Translations under genes and position numbers: made by a program
In this document: positions 48,301-61,800 of the stretch, piece by piece
How positions within the stretch are numbered: the stretch's first letter is position 1
Layout: each line of letters opens with the position of its first letter
DNA from: Bostrychus sinensis
Lineage: Eukaryota > Chordata > Actinopteri > Gobiiformes > Eleotridae
Length of the DNA stretch: 64,000 bases
Reading direction: 5' to 3'
NCBI GenBank assembly: GCA_020698575.1
Contig: CM036253.1
Coordinates: forward strand, 748,260 to 812,259
The notes under the pieces: model-generated
What the model was told of the DNA's origin: nothing
The model's database searches: none
What the model saw: the letters and a program-made list of their open reading frames with translations, nothing else

Positions 48301-51300
48301 AGTCTAAAGCAGGACTGAACCAGGTCTAAACTAGGTCTAAACTAGGTCTAAACTAGGTCTAAACCAGGACTAAACCAGGTCTAAACCAGGTCTAAACCAG
48401 GGCTAAACCAGGTCTTAACCAGGACTAAACCGGGGCTAAACCAGGTCTAAACCAGGACTAAACCAGGACTAAACCAGGACTAAACCAGGACTAAACCAGG
48501 GCTAAACCAGGATTAAAACAAGTCTTAACCAGGACTAAACCAGGTCTAAACCAGGTCTAAACCAGGTCTAAACCAGGAGTGAACCAGGTCTAAACCAGGT
48601 CTAAACCAGGACTAAACCAGGTCTAAACCAGGACTAAACCAGGACTAAACCAGGTCTAAACTAGGTCTGAACACCACGACTAAACCAGGACTAAACCAGG
48701 GCTAAACCAGGACTGAACCAGGTCTAAACCAGGACTAAACCAGGACTAAACCAGGTCTAAACTAGGTCTAAACCAGGACTAAACCAGGTCTAAACCAGGA
48801 CTAAACCAGGACTAAACCAGGTCTAAACTAGGTCTGAACACCACGACTAAACCAGGACTAAACCAGGGCTAAACCAGGACTGAACCAGGTCTAAACCAGG
48901 TCTAAACCAGGACTAAACCAGGTCTAAACTAGGTCTGAACACCACGACTAAACCAGGTCTAAACCAGGACTAAACCAGGTCTAAACCAGGTCTAAACCAG
49001 GTCTAAACCAGGACTAAACCAGGTCTAAACCAGGACTAAACCAGGACTAAACCAGGTCTAAACTAGGTCTGAACACCACGACTAAACCAGGACTAAACCA
49101 GGGCTAAACCAGGACTGAACCAGGTCTAAACCAGGACTAAACCAGGTCTAAACCAGGTCTAAACCAGGACTAAACCAGGTCTAAACCAGGACTAAACCAG
49201 GACTAAACCAGGTCTAAACTAGGTCTGAACACCACGACTAAACCAGGACTAAACCAGGGCTAAACCAGGACTGAACCAGGTCTAAACCAGGACTAAACCA
49301 GGTCTAAACTAGGTCTGAACACCACGACTAAACCAGGTCTAAACCAGGTCTAAACCAGGTCTAAACCAGGACTAAACCAGGACTAAACCAGGACTAAACC
49401 AGGACTAAACCAGGTCTAAACTAGGTCTGAACACCACGACTAAACCAGGTCTAAACCAGGACTAAACCAGGTCTAAACCAGGTCTAAACCAGGTCTAAAC
49501 CAGGACTAAACCAGGTCTAAACCAGGACTAAACCAGGACTAAACCAGGTCTAAACTAGGTCTGAACACCACGACTAAACCAGGTCTAAACCAGGACTAAA
49601 CCAGGTCTAAACCAGGTCTAAACCAGGTCTAAACCAGGTCTAAACCAGGTCTAAACCAGGACTAAACCAGGTCTAAACTAGGTCTGAACACCACGACTAA
49701 ACCAGGTCTAAACCAGGACTAAACCAGGTCTAAACCAGGTCTAAACCAGGTCTAAACCAGGTCTAAACCAGGTCTAAACCAGGTCTAAACCAGGACTAAA
49801 CCAGGACTAAACCAGGACTAAACCAGGACTAAACCAGGTCTAAACTAGGTCTGAACACCACGACTAAACCAGGTCTAAACCAGGACTAAACCAGGTCTAA
49901 ACCAGGTCTAAACCAGGTCTAAACCAGGACTAAACCAGGTCTAAACCAGGACTAAACCAGGACTAAACCAGGTCTAAACTAGGTCTGAACACCACGACTA
50001 AACCAGGTCTAAACCAGGACTAAACCAGGTCTAAACCAGGTCTAAACCAGGTCTAAACCAGGTCTAAACCAGGTCTAAACCAGGACTAAACCAGGTCTAA
50101 ACTAGGTCTGAACACCACGACTAAACCAGGTCTAAACCAGGACTAAACCAGGTCTAAACCAGGTCTAAACCAGGTCTAAACCAGGTCTAAACCAGGTCTA
50201 AACCAGGGCTAAACCAGGACTAAACCAGGGCTAAACCAGGACTGAACCAGGTCTAAACCAGGACTAAACCAGGACTAAACCAGGACTAAACCAGGTCTAA
50301 ACTAGGTCTGAACACCACGACTAAACCAGGACTAAACCAGGGCTAAACCAGGACTGAACCAGGTCTAAACCAGGACTAAACCAGGTCTAAACCAGGTCTA
50401 AACCAGGACTAAACCAGGTCTAAACCAGGGCTAAACCAGGACTAAACCAGGACTAAACCAGGTCTAAACCAGGACTAAACCAGGACTAAACCAGGACTAA
50501 ACCAGGACTAAACCAGGTCTAAACCAGGTCTAAACTAGGTCTGAACACCACGACTAAACCAGGACTAAACCAGGGCTAAACCAGGACTGAACCAGGTCTA
50601 AACCAGGACTAAACCAGGACTAAACCAGGTCTAAACCAGGTCTAAACCAGGTCTAAACCAGGACTAAACCAGGTCTAAACCAGGTCTAAACCAGGGCTAA
50701 ACCAGGACTGAACCAGGACTAAACCAGGACTAAACCAGGGCTAAACCAGGTCTAAACCAGGGCTAAACCAGGGCTAAACCAGGACTAAACCAGGGCTAAA
50801 CCAGGTCTTAACCAGGACTAAACCAGGTCTAAACCAGGTCTAAACCAGGACTGAACCAGGACTGAACCAGGACTGAACCAGGACTAAACCAGGACTAAAC
50901 CAGGTCTAAAACAGGTCTGAAAACCACGACTAAACCAGGTCTAAACCAGGACTAAACCAGGACTGAACCAGGACTGAACCAGGTCTAAACCAGGTCTAAA
51001 CCAGGTCTAAACAAGGTCTAAACCAGGACTAAACCAGGACTAAACCAGGACTAAACCAGGTCTGAAAACCACGACTAAACCAGGTCTAAACCAAGTCTAA
51101 AGCAGGACTGAACCAGGTCTAAACTAGGTCTAAACTAGGTCTAAACCAGGACTAAACCAGGTCTAAACCAGGTCTAAACCAGGGCTAAACCAGGTCTTAA
51201 CCAGGACTAAACCGGGGCTAAACCAGGTCTAAACCAGGACTAAACCAGGACTAAACCAGGACTAAACCAGGACTAAACCAGGGCTAAACCAGGATTAAAA

Positions 51301-53564
51301 CAAGTCTTAACCAGGACTAAACCAGGTCTAAACCAGGTCTAAACCAGGTCTAAACCAGGACTAAACCAGGTCTAAACCAGGACTAAACCAGGACTAAACC
51401 AGGTCTAAACTAGGTCTGAACACCACGACTAAACCAGGACTAAACCAGGGCTAAACCAGGACTGAACCAGGTCTAAACCAGGACTAAACCAGGACTAAAC
51501 CAGGACTAAACCAGGACTGAACCAGGGTTAAACCAGGACTAAACCAGGACTAAACCAGGTCTAAACCAGGGCTAAACCAGGACTAAACCAGGGCTAAACC
51601 AGGACTAAACCAGGTCTAAACCAGGACTAAACCAGGTCTAAACTAGGTCTGAACACCACGACTAAACCAGGACTAAACCAGGGCTAAACCAGGACTGAAC
51701 CAGGTCTAAACCAGGACTAAACCAGGTCTAAACCAGGTCTAAACCAGGACTAAACCAGGTCTAAACCAGGGCTAAACCAGGACTAAACCAGGACTAAACC
51801 AGGTCTAAACCAGGACTAAACCAGGACTAAACCAGGACTAAACCAGGTCTAAACCAGGTCTAAACTAGGTCTGAACACCACGACTAAACCAGGACTAAAC
51901 CAGGGCTAAACCAGGACTGAACCAGGTCTAAACCAGGACTAAACCAGGACTAAACCAGGTCTAAACCAGGTCTAAACCAGGTCTAAACCAGGACTAAACC
52001 AGGTCTAAACCAGGTCTAAACCAGGGCTAAACCAGGACTGAACCAGGACTAAACCAGGACTAAACCAGGGCTAAACCAGGTCTAAACCAGGGCTAAACCA
52101 GGGCTAAACCAGGACTAAACCAGGGCTAAACCAGGTCTTAACCAGGACTAAACCAGGTCTAAACCAGGTCTAAACCAGGACTGAACCAGGACTGAACCAG
52201 GACTGAACCAGGACTAAACCAGGACTAAACCAGGTCTAAAACAGGTCTGAAAACCACGACTAAACCAGGTCTAAACCAGGACTAAACCAGGACTGAACCA
52301 GGACTGAACCAGGACTGAACCAGGTCTAAACCAGGTCTAAACCAGGTCTAAACAAGGTCTAAACCAGGACTAAACCAGGACTAAACCAGGACTAAACCAG
52401 GTCTGAAAACCACGACTAAACCAGGTCTAAACCAAGTCTAAAGCAGGACTGAACCAGGTCTAAACTAGGTCTAAACTAGGTCTAAACCAGGACTAAACCA
52501 GGTCTAAACCAGGTCTAAACCAGGGCTAAACCAGGTCTTAACCAGGACTAAACCGGGGCTAAACCAGGTCTAAACCAGGACTAAACCAGGACTAAACCAG
52601 GACTAAACCAGGACTAAACCAGGGCTAAACCAGGATTAAAACAAGTCTTAACCAGGACTAAACCAGGTCTAAACCAGGTCTAAACCAGGTCTAAACCAGG
52701 ACTAAACCAGGTCTAAACCAGGACTAAACCAGGACTAAACCAGGTCTAAACTAGGTCTGAACACCACGACTAAACCAGGACTAAACCAGGGCTAAACCAG
52801 GACTGAACCAGGTCTAAACCAGGACTAAACCAGGACTAAACCAGGACTAAACCAGGACTGAACCAGGGTTAAACCAGGACTAAACCAGGACTAAACCAGG
52901 TCTAAACCAGGGCTAAACCAGGACTAAACCAGGGCTAAACCAGGACTAAACCAGGTCTAAACCAGGGCTAAACCAGGACTAAACCAGGTCTTAACCAGGA
53001 CTAAACCAGGTCTAAACCAGGACTAAACCAGGTCTAAACCAGGGCTAAACCAGGTCTTAACCAGGACTAAACCGGGGCTAAACCAGGTCTAAACCAGGAC
53101 TAAACCAGGACTAAACCAGGACTAAACCAGGACTAAACCAGGGCTAAACCAGGATTAAAACAAGTCTTAACCAGGACTAAACCAGGTCTAAACCAGGTCT
53201 AAACCAGGTCTAAACCAGGACTAAACCAGGTCTAAACCAGGACTAAACCAGGACTAAACCAGGTCTAAACTAGGTCTGAACACCACGACTAAACCAGGAC
53301 TAAACCAGGGCTAAACCAGGACTGAACCAGGTCTAAACCAGGACTAAACCAGGACTAAACCAGGACTAAACCAGGTCTAAACTAGGTCTGAACACCACGA
53401 CTAAACCAGGACTAAACCAGGATTAAACCAGGACTGAACCAGGACTGAACCAGGACTAAACCAGGACTAAACCAGGTCTAAACCAGGTCTTAACCAGGAC
53501 TGAACCAGGTCTAAACCAGGACTAAACCAGGACTAAACCAGGTCTAAACCAGGTCTAAACCAGG
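42367..53564. repeat. 11-bp CTAAACCAGG minisatellite, array 2, copy B (expanded)
   Basis: About 1018 units, twice the length in copy A. Rare variants show nested block duplications: AACCAGAACTGAACC recurs after 3362 bp (44781, 48143), CACGACTGAACC after 3384 bp (43481, 46865) and CAGGGTTAAACC after about 1338 bp (51528, 52866). Confidence 0.97.
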
Positions 53565-53693
53565 CCAACAAGTGTTTTTGTGTCGTTGTTTCACTGCTGT
53601 ACAGTGGCAGTAGTTTGTTGTGTGGCTCTGTAGCTGGAGCTCCAAGTTTTCTCCTGAGAGTCCCTCCTCTTTACAAACACTTTTACAGAAGAC

Positions 53694-53828
53694 GTTACAG
53701 ACTGATACAGACTGATACAGACTGATACAGACTGATACAGACTGTTACAGACTGATACAGACTGATACAGACTGATACAGACTGATACAGACTGATACAG
53801 ACTGATACAGACTGATACAGACTAATAC
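53694..53828. repeat. 10-bp GATACAGACT array, copy B
   Basis: About 13 units, compared with 36 in copy A, in the same flanking sequence. Confidence 0.95.
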
Positions 53829-53849
53829 CACACACTAATCATTAAACTG

Positions 53850-54131
53850 TCAGCTTGGAGCCACGAGTAATTGCTTTTTTGCCGCAGCAGTAAGAATCTT
53901 AAGCAGGTATTTGTCGTTAGGTGTTAATTCGTGCGGTAAGTCCCCTAAATAAAATGATAAGACAGATTGGTGTTGTTGTGTTTTAAGACCTAAAATTAGT
54001 TTTGTCTCTGACATAACACAAAAAAATGTGGGTGTGGTTTGCGTCTGTTTCCTCACAGCTCCTCCCGCAGGAAGAGTTTTCACCAATTTGTTGTTGTGGC
54101 GTTCTAAAAAAATTGTACTAAGTTTTTCCAA
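53850..54131 (-). pseudogene. LINE reverse-transcriptase C-terminal relic, copy B
   Basis: Same fragment as 18791-19072, with one visible substitution (Asn-Gly changed to Asn-Asp before the KYLLKILT motif). Confidence 0.5.
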
Positions 54132-54202
54132 CTAAATTCTCTCCGATAGGCAGAGGAGGAGGTTGAAAAGGCAGTTTCACACATATTGTCCTATCGCTCA
54201 GT

Positions 54203-54740
54203 TGATATAACAGTGGTCAGTTCTCTCTCTCTGTTGGAGCTGGTTAATCCAACTATATAATACTAAAACAAGAAGAAACACAGACACGTTAGATGGTTTA
54301 CTTGCAAGGAGAGCAGACAGAGATAAAGACCCAGTGACATGCACCGGGGACATTCCCTCCATGTGCTCTGGGCTCCCTGGTGCTCTCATGCTTTTTATTA
54401 AACATCACGCCCCTGGTTACATGCACCGTCTCTGTCCGATAAGGGAATTGGGGAACTAGGACAGAGACAGTCATCAACTCTACATATGATAATTTAACAT
54501 AACAACGCTGGTTATCAGTTCTGAGGCCGCACTTTCTTATCCAGTGGTCATTCTTCTGCGGCCATGCCATGCTTAATCTATACGGTCAGTATAGATTAAG
54601 CAGTCAGTCGTGCGTCAGCATTATCTACTGGAACACTCTGTAACTCAGCACATGATTAATACATTCATAACACACATATTGTACTTAGGATTTTATAAGA
54701 CATATAAAAGTAGATAACTTATATACACATTTCTCTAACA
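54203..54740 (-). mobile_element. Solo LTR-like element, copy B
   Basis: Counterpart of 19144-19681 with the same TG...CA ends and poly(A) signal, a few SNPs, and a perfect 13-bp hairpin stem at 54571-54601. Confidence 0.5.
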
Positions 54741-55022
54741 CTCTCATCTTTTTTTAAGATAATCTGTTGAGATTCCCCTGCCTAAAGTATTTACCAATCT
54801 TAACCTAAAACTAAGAAAAATCTCCACCTGTCGTTGTTAGAGCACCAGGTCCTCACTAATTTAGCTGCACGTCACTGTACGATTAACAAACGCTTACTCA
54901 AAAAAACTCTACAATAAGGTTACTTTTCTGCTTTTGTCCTGACGCGGTTTTAAGAACTTTTCTGTGCGATGGAAACAACTCTCAGCTTTAATTTTTGGTA
55001 CATTTTTCTCCTCTTGTCGCAG

Positions 55023-55569
55023 CCTGAACCCGTCCCAGAACCAGTGGTACCAGAACCAGAACCTAAACCAGAACCACCCGCAGCTCCAGAACCAGAACCT
55101 GTTCCAGAGGTCATCCCAGAACCAACCCCAGCCCCAGTCACTGCCTCAGAGCCAGAACCGGCACCAGAACCCGCACCAGCGCCTCCTGCAGAACCAGAAC
55201 CAGCGCCAGAACCAGAGCCAGTGGTACCAGAGCCTCCTGCAGAACCAGAACCAGTGCCAGAACCAGAGCCAGTGGTACCAGAGCCTCCTGCAGAACCAGA
55301 ACCAGAACCGGTGAAGGAGCCTGAGCCCGTGGTGGTGGAGCCCGTACCAGAACCAGCCCCTGAACCGGTACCAGAGCCAGAGCCTGTGGTAGAAGCAGCC
55401 CCAGTATCAGAACCAGCTCCAGAACCAGAACCGGTATCAGAACCGGCCCCTGAACCTGCTCCTGAGCCGGTACCAGAGCCAGAACCTGTGGTGGAGCCCG
55501 AGCCCGTCCCGGAACCAGAGAAACCCGCGGAGGAGCCTAAGCCAGAACCAGAACCGATCCTGGAGAATG
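55023..55569 (+). CDS. mxra7: MXRA7 exon 2, copy B (Pro-Glu-rich domain)
   Basis: Same 182 residues as copy A, with acceptor and donor conserved; no coding difference was seen. In this copy the nearest upstream coding exon is the type II membrane exon at 39849, whose phase (2) does not match the phase 0 entry here. Copy B therefore lacks a suitable first exon inside the window. It may be an untranslated or partial copy, unless the in-frame ATG at 54969, which would add a short hydrophobic leader, is used from an intronic promoter such as the CCAAT cluster at 42121. Confidence 0.75.
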
Positions 55570-55798
55570 GTAAAGAGCAGGACTAAACTAGGCCAAAACC
55601 AGGACTGAACTGGGCCTAAACCAGGACTAAACTGGGCCAAAACCAGGACTGAACCAGGACTAAACCAGGTCTAAACCAGGTCTAAACCAGGTCTAAACCA
55701 GGTCTAAACCAGGACTAAACCAGGACTAAACCAGGTCTAAACCAGGACTAAACCAGGTCTAAACCAGGACTAAACCAGGTTTGTTTGTTTGTCTGCAG
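55570..55798. repeat. mxra7 intron 2, CTAAACCAGG repeats, copy B
   Basis: Same short intron as in copy A, 12 bp shorter through loss of about one unit (the ACCAGGTACTAA variant). Confidence 0.9.
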
Positions 55799-55898
55799 AA
55801 GTAGCGGCGGCTGAGGAGAAGGTGAAGTTCACTCCGGGGAAGAAGCAGAGTAAGTTCGAGACGCTGATGACCAAAGAGGAGATCGAGGAGGAGCAGAG
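55799..55898 (+). CDS. mxra7: MXRA7 exon 3, copy B (conserved core)
   Basis: Identical to exon 3 of copy A (TPGKKQSKFETLMTKEEIEE region), with the same splice sites and phases 1 to 2. The matching exon 4 would be expected roughly 15 kb downstream, outside the window. Full conservation of coding sequence while introns differ could mean selection, but the exon is short and the copies are young, so it is weak evidence. Confidence 0.82.
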
Positions 55899-56377
55899 GT
55901 CAGTGACTCCGCCCACTCAGGCTGTAGACCCCGCCCCCGACCCGTACCTGAGCCTAAGTCCCGCCCCTACCTGCATGCCACCTGCTGCTGAGCATGATGG
56001 GAAATCTGCCTTGTGTCTGAGCTCCAGTTTTGTTCGTTTATGGAAATTTAGTCAGGATTTTTAATTCATGTAAGAACTCTTCAGGACAAAAACCTGTAGA
56101 CGACATCCAAACGTTCACCAAAACATCTGAGAACATTTTTATCAAAAGTAAACAGTAAATTATGTTGGGACATGGGACAGGACGTCCAGGGCGAGACAGT
56201 GCCCATTAGAAAGTGCTTATGTTCACTCCAGAGTGCAACCAATTTAGTCACACACACAAACAAAAATTAAATGGGTGCAACTAAATATTTTCCTTGGTTG
56301 AACCCGATGCCCCGCCAGATCCTGACTACATTTCACAGTGCTGCTAACAGTCTCTCCTGTGTCTAAACCATGGTGGA
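55899..56377. other. Start of intron 3 with GC boxes, copy B
   Basis: Counterpart of 20852-21330. No difference was noticed by eye. Confidence 0.5.
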
Positions 56378-57707
56378 TAGTGGTTATGCGCTAACTACTT
56401 CCACATTCGGCTAAACGGAAAGATCCGGACAAGGGCAGCTTCAAAAACAGATTTATGTCGTACACATCGCAAAATAAAATCATCAAACTAACGCTGCATT
56501 GGACTAACGCAGTTTTATTCTTCAAACAAGGGTTTTAGCATTCGTGTGTTAAATATCTCACTAATAACTGAGCACGGAGCCGGGATATCGTTGTCATTTA
56601 AAGTTACACTGTGTAAGATTCCCGGTCTTGCGCCTCTAGAGGCCACAGGCGCCACTGCACCGTCGCAAAATGTAAACACTAGGGCCCCTCCTCCTTCTGA
56701 AACTGTGCGAGCTGCGTCTATTTCCATCATTGTTTCAACTTTAGTTGACCTGCTGCTACCTTTGGAAGTTTGGACTGGATCTTCTATAGAGTTAGCGCTA
56801 GCGTTAGCTTATCAACAAATATCGCGCAATGGTCACAGTAAAAACAACTAATAACTGTATGAAAAAGCACGTTCTAAAGAAAAAATAAAGAGGCTAATTT
56901 ACCTGCCCAACAATAAAGAAACAAAAACGTGATCTGATTTGCAGCCTTCTCTGTCTCTCATCTGACGCCAGCGAGCAAAAGTCTGTCCGATGTTGACTCT
57001 TGTCTGCGATCTGGTGCGGTCCCTTTCACATTTTCTTTTTCTTGCCTCGTCCGACATTGTCTTCATCTTCTTGTGTCCTTCGGCCCTGACGAACTGGCGA
57101 AAATAACAACGCTAAAAGTAGCTTCCTGGTTATACTGCACCTCAGGTATAAGAGCAGAAGGGAATGCCGTAAAGCAAGTCGTTTCCTGTCACGTGACTTT
57201 TCCTGAACAGCGGAGCGCTCCCGGCCAAGTTGCGAGGGCGGTTTCTCAGTACAGAAGCCCCGCTTGGAGCAACAGATCGCGCCTCAGGCCTCACTCAAAA
57301 AATCACAAAAACAAGTCAGTATGCCCCACATATTTAGGAGAAAAGTTACACAGTGTAACTTTAACTAAAGCCGTCACCCAGCGCACTTTATTTCAGCAGA
57401 GATGTGATATAAAACACACAACACACTGTTAATGAAGCCTTTGTTTATAATATTATAAAACATGTATTTAACCTTTTCTTTTTCCATAACATTTAACTTT
57501 AACAGATAAAATTAACAGACTTTATTTTTTATATTTTATTTTAAGGATAAAACTGCGTTAGTCCATAGCAGCGTTAGTTTGCTGATTTTATTTTGCGATG
57601 TGTACGACATAAATATGTTTTCTGAAGCTGCCCTTGTCCGGCTGCTGCTTACAAACTGTGACCTGAAGTTTAGCCAAAAGCAGAAGTAGTTAGAGCATAA
57701 CCACTAT
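56378..57707. mobile_element. DNA transposon with long inverted repeats, copy B
   Basis: Counterpart of 21331-22660, carrying the nested TTAA element in the same position, so both insertions predate the duplication. Confidence 0.75.
56602..57360. mobile_element. Nested Kolobok/piggyBac-type MITE, copy B
   Basis: Same 15-bp inverted ends (AGTTACACTGTGTAA) and TTAA flanks (56598-56601, 57361-57364 region) as copy A. At least one SNP lies inside (GTCTGCGATC here, GTCTGTGATC in A). Confidence 0.75.
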
Positions 57708-58873
57708 TTAAGCTGTAACTGTATAACATGAGCATGACTAATACTTAATATTCATCTTCTTTTCTGAGGCCTCTGTCACAAAGCTGTAAAAATGTTGTTT
57801 AAAAAGAAGACTGGTCTGTGTCTTTGCTGCAGCAACGGACCACAGATCTGCTCCTCTGAAACTGTACAAGTAAATCAAATATATCTGCAGTAGCTCATTA
57901 TGAATAAGTATTAAATGAGGATAAGCAAAGTATAAACAAATTATATTTTATTTGATGCAAAATACAGGTTAAAAAAAAGTATTTTTAAATGCAGGTGTTT
58001 TATTCATTCATTCCTTCTGTTACCTACACTAAATAATACATCAGTCGTACACAGCGATGCATCAGGAACGACTCTGCTCAGACCTGACCACCTCACATCC
58101 GAGCGTTCCCTCAGGATCACAGTGGGTCTTCAGGTGGACCAGGGCTGGAGTTATGCCCAGTGCAGTGATTAATCCACCAAAATCCACCAAGGACATGTGG
58201 GGGACTGACCAGAGTCTGACGCAAAAAAGTGACTTTACATTAGTTCGGTGATAATATAAAATACACTGTTATCTAAAAATCATCAATGTTATATTAAATA
58301 AAATGAAAAATAAAAGTTATAAAGTGGTAAATTAGAGATGGCAAAGAGCAGATCTCACCGACCGATTAAAGGCTGTCAGCCCTAAGGTGAACGGACTCCT
58401 GTCTGTGACTCCGAGCCGTCCCTGTGTCAGATCCATAACGCGGTGAAACATGTGCAGAGTCATGCAACTGAGGCTATTTAAAGAGTCCACACATTCCTGC
58501 TTTACCCCGGAACTAACCGTGTTTAGCTCTCGGTACAGTAACAGCGAAGGAATGCACTCAAAGTGGACTTAAAGGCGCAGTCACACGGCACAGTTTGGAG
58601 AAGCAGACAGGAGCAGAACCACAGCTGAACTGCCAGCACAGATTCAGTTCCAGATCATTTTACTCCCAACCTGCAGTCCGTCTAAATGTCTCTCCTAAAA
58701 ACTAAACGTCCGGAGTGAACCCCAGTCCTCGTCCTTCCTCCCCACTCTCAGCACGTCCCCCTCTTCACTCAAACTCCTCATGTGTTCATTATAGAAACAT
58801 AAACGAGTGCTGTGTGTGTTCCAGGATCGAGCTCACATCAGAGCTCACCTCTCTGTAACGGCCTGCGGTGGTA
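57708..58873. other. Unique intron 3 block, copy B
   Basis: Counterpart of 22661-23830, with several small indels and SNPs near 57770-58120. No exon was recognised. Confidence 0.6.
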
Positions 58874-61800
58874 AGACCCTTCTCTTTAAACGCTTTATAA
58901 ACCTGTAATAACCACAGCGCTCAGACAGAGACGCTTCTCTTTAAACGCTTTATAAACCTGTAATAACCACAGCGCTCAGACAGAGACGCTTCTCTTTAAA
59001 CGCTTTATAAACCTGTAATAACCACAGCGCTCAGACAGAGATCCTTCTCTTTAAACGCTTTATAAACCTGTAATAACCACAGCGCTCAGACAGAGACACT
59101 TCTCTTTAAACGCTTTATAAACCTGTAATAACCACAGCGCTCAGACAGAGACACTTCTCTTTAAACACTTTATAAACCTGTAATAACTACAGCGCTCAGA
59201 CAGAGACGCTTCTCTTTAAACACTTTATAAACCTGTAATAACCACGGCGCTCAGACAGAGATCCTTCTCTTTAAACGCTTTATAAACCTGTAATAACCAC
59301 AGCGCTCAGACAGAGACACTTCTCTTTAAACGCTTTATAAACCTGTAATAACCACAGCGCTCAGACAGAGACGCTTCTCTTTAAACACTTTATAAACCTG
59401 TAATAACTACAGCGCTCAGACAGAGACGCTTCTCTTTAAACACTTTATAAACCTGTAATAACCACAGCGCTCAGACAGAGACGCTTCTCTTTAAACGCTT
59501 TATAAACCTGTAATAACCACAGCGCTCAGACAGAGACACTTCTCTTTAAACGCTTTATAAACCTGTAATAACCACGGCGCTCAGACAGAGACGCTTCTCT
59601 TTAAACACTTTATAAACCTGTAATAACCACAGCGCTCAGACAGAGACGCTTCTCTTTAAACACTTTATAAACCTGTAATAACCACGGCGCTCAGACAGAG
59701 ACGCTTCTCTTTAAACACTTTATAAACCTGTAATAACCACGGCGCTCAGACAGAGACGCTTCTCTTTAAACACTTTATAAACCTGTAATAACCACAGCGC
59801 TCAGACAGAGACGCTTCTCTTTAAACACTTTATAAACCTGTAATAACCACAGCGCTCAGACAGAGACGCTTCTCTTTAAACACTTTATAAACCTGTAATA
59901 ACCACAGCGCTCAGACAGAGACGCTTCTCTTTAAACGCTTTATAAACCTGTAATAACCACAGCGCTCAGACAGAGACGCTTCTCTTTAAACACTTTATAA
60001 ACCTGTAATAACCACAGCGCTCAGACAGAGACGCTTCTCTTTAAACACTTTATAAACCTGTAATAACCACGGCGCTCAGACAGAGATCCTTCTCTTTAAA
60101 CACTTTATAAACCTGTAATAACTACAGCGCTCAGACAGAGACGCTTCTCTTTAAACACTTTATAAACCTGTAATAACCACGGCGCTCAGACAGAGACGCT
60201 TCTCTTTAAACACTTTATAAACCTGTAATAACCACAGCGCTCAGACAGAGACGCTTCTCTTTAAACACTTTATAAACCTGTAATAACCACGGCGCTCAGA
60301 CAGAGATCCTTCTCTTTAAACACTTTATAAACCTGTAATAACCACGGCGCTCAGACAGAGACGCTTCTCTTTAAACACTTTATAAACCTGTAATAACCAC
60401 GGCGCTCAGACAGAGACGCTTCTCTTTAAACACTTTATAAACCTGTAATAACCACAGCGCTCAGACAGAGACGCTTCTCTTTAAACACTTTATAAACCTG
60501 TAATAACCACGGCGCTCAGACAGAGGCGCTTCTCTTTAAACACTTTATAAACCTGTAATAACCACGGCGCTCAGACAGAGACGCTTCTCTTTAAACACTT
60601 TATAAACCTGTAATAACCACGGCGCTCAGACAGAGACGCTTCTCTTTAAACACTTTATAAACCTGTAATAACCACAGCGCTCAGACAGAGACGCTTCTCT
60701 TTAAACACTTTATAAACCTGTAATAACCACGGCGCTCAGACAGAGACGCTTCTCTTTAAACGCTTTATAAACCTGTAATAACCACAGCGCTCAGACAGAG
60801 ACGCTTCTCTTTAAACGCTTTATAAACCTGTAATAACCACAGCGCTCAGACAGAGACGCTTCTCTTTAAACGCTTTATAAACCTGTAATAACCACAGCGC
60901 TCAGACAGAGACGCTTCTCTTTAAACGCTTTATAAACCTGTAATAACCACAGCGCTCAGACAGAGACGCTTCTCTTTAAACACTTTATAAACCTGTAATA
61001 ACCACAGCGCTCAGACAGAGACGCTTCTCTTTAAACGCTTTATAAACCTGTAATAACCACAGCGCTCAGACAGAGACGCTTCTCTTTAAACGCTTTATAA
61101 ACCTGTAATAACCACAGCGCTCAGACAGAGACGCTTCTCTTTAAACACTTTATAAACCTGTAATAACCACAGCGCTCAGACAGAGACGCTTCTTTTTAAA
61201 CGCTTTATAAACCTGTAATAACCACAGCGCTCAGACAGAGACGCTTCTCTTTAAACACTTTATAAACCTGTAATAACCACAGCGCTCAGACAGAGACGCT
61301 TCTCTTTAAACGCTTTATAAACCTGTAATAACCACAGCGCTCAGACAGAGACTCTTCTCTTTAAACGCTTTATAAACCTGTAATAACCACAGCGCTCAGA
61401 CAGAGACGCTTCTCTTTAAACGCTTTATAAACCTGTAATAACCACAGCGCTCAGACAGAGACGCTTCTCTTTAAACGCTTTATAAACCTGTAATAACCAC
61501 AGCGCTCAGACAGAGACGCTTCTCTTTAAACGCTTTATAAACCTGTAATAACCACAGCGCTCAGACAGAGACGCTTCTCTTTAAACGCTTTATAAACCTG
61601 TAATAACCACAGTGCTCAGACAGAGACACTTCTCTTTAAACACTTTATAAACCTGTAATAACCACAGCGCTCAGACAGAGACACTTCTCTTTAAACGCTT
61701 TATAAACCTGTAATAACCACAGCGCTCAGACAGAGACTCTTCTCTTTAAACGCTTTATAAACCTGTAATAACCACAGCGCTCAGACAGAGACGCTTCTCT

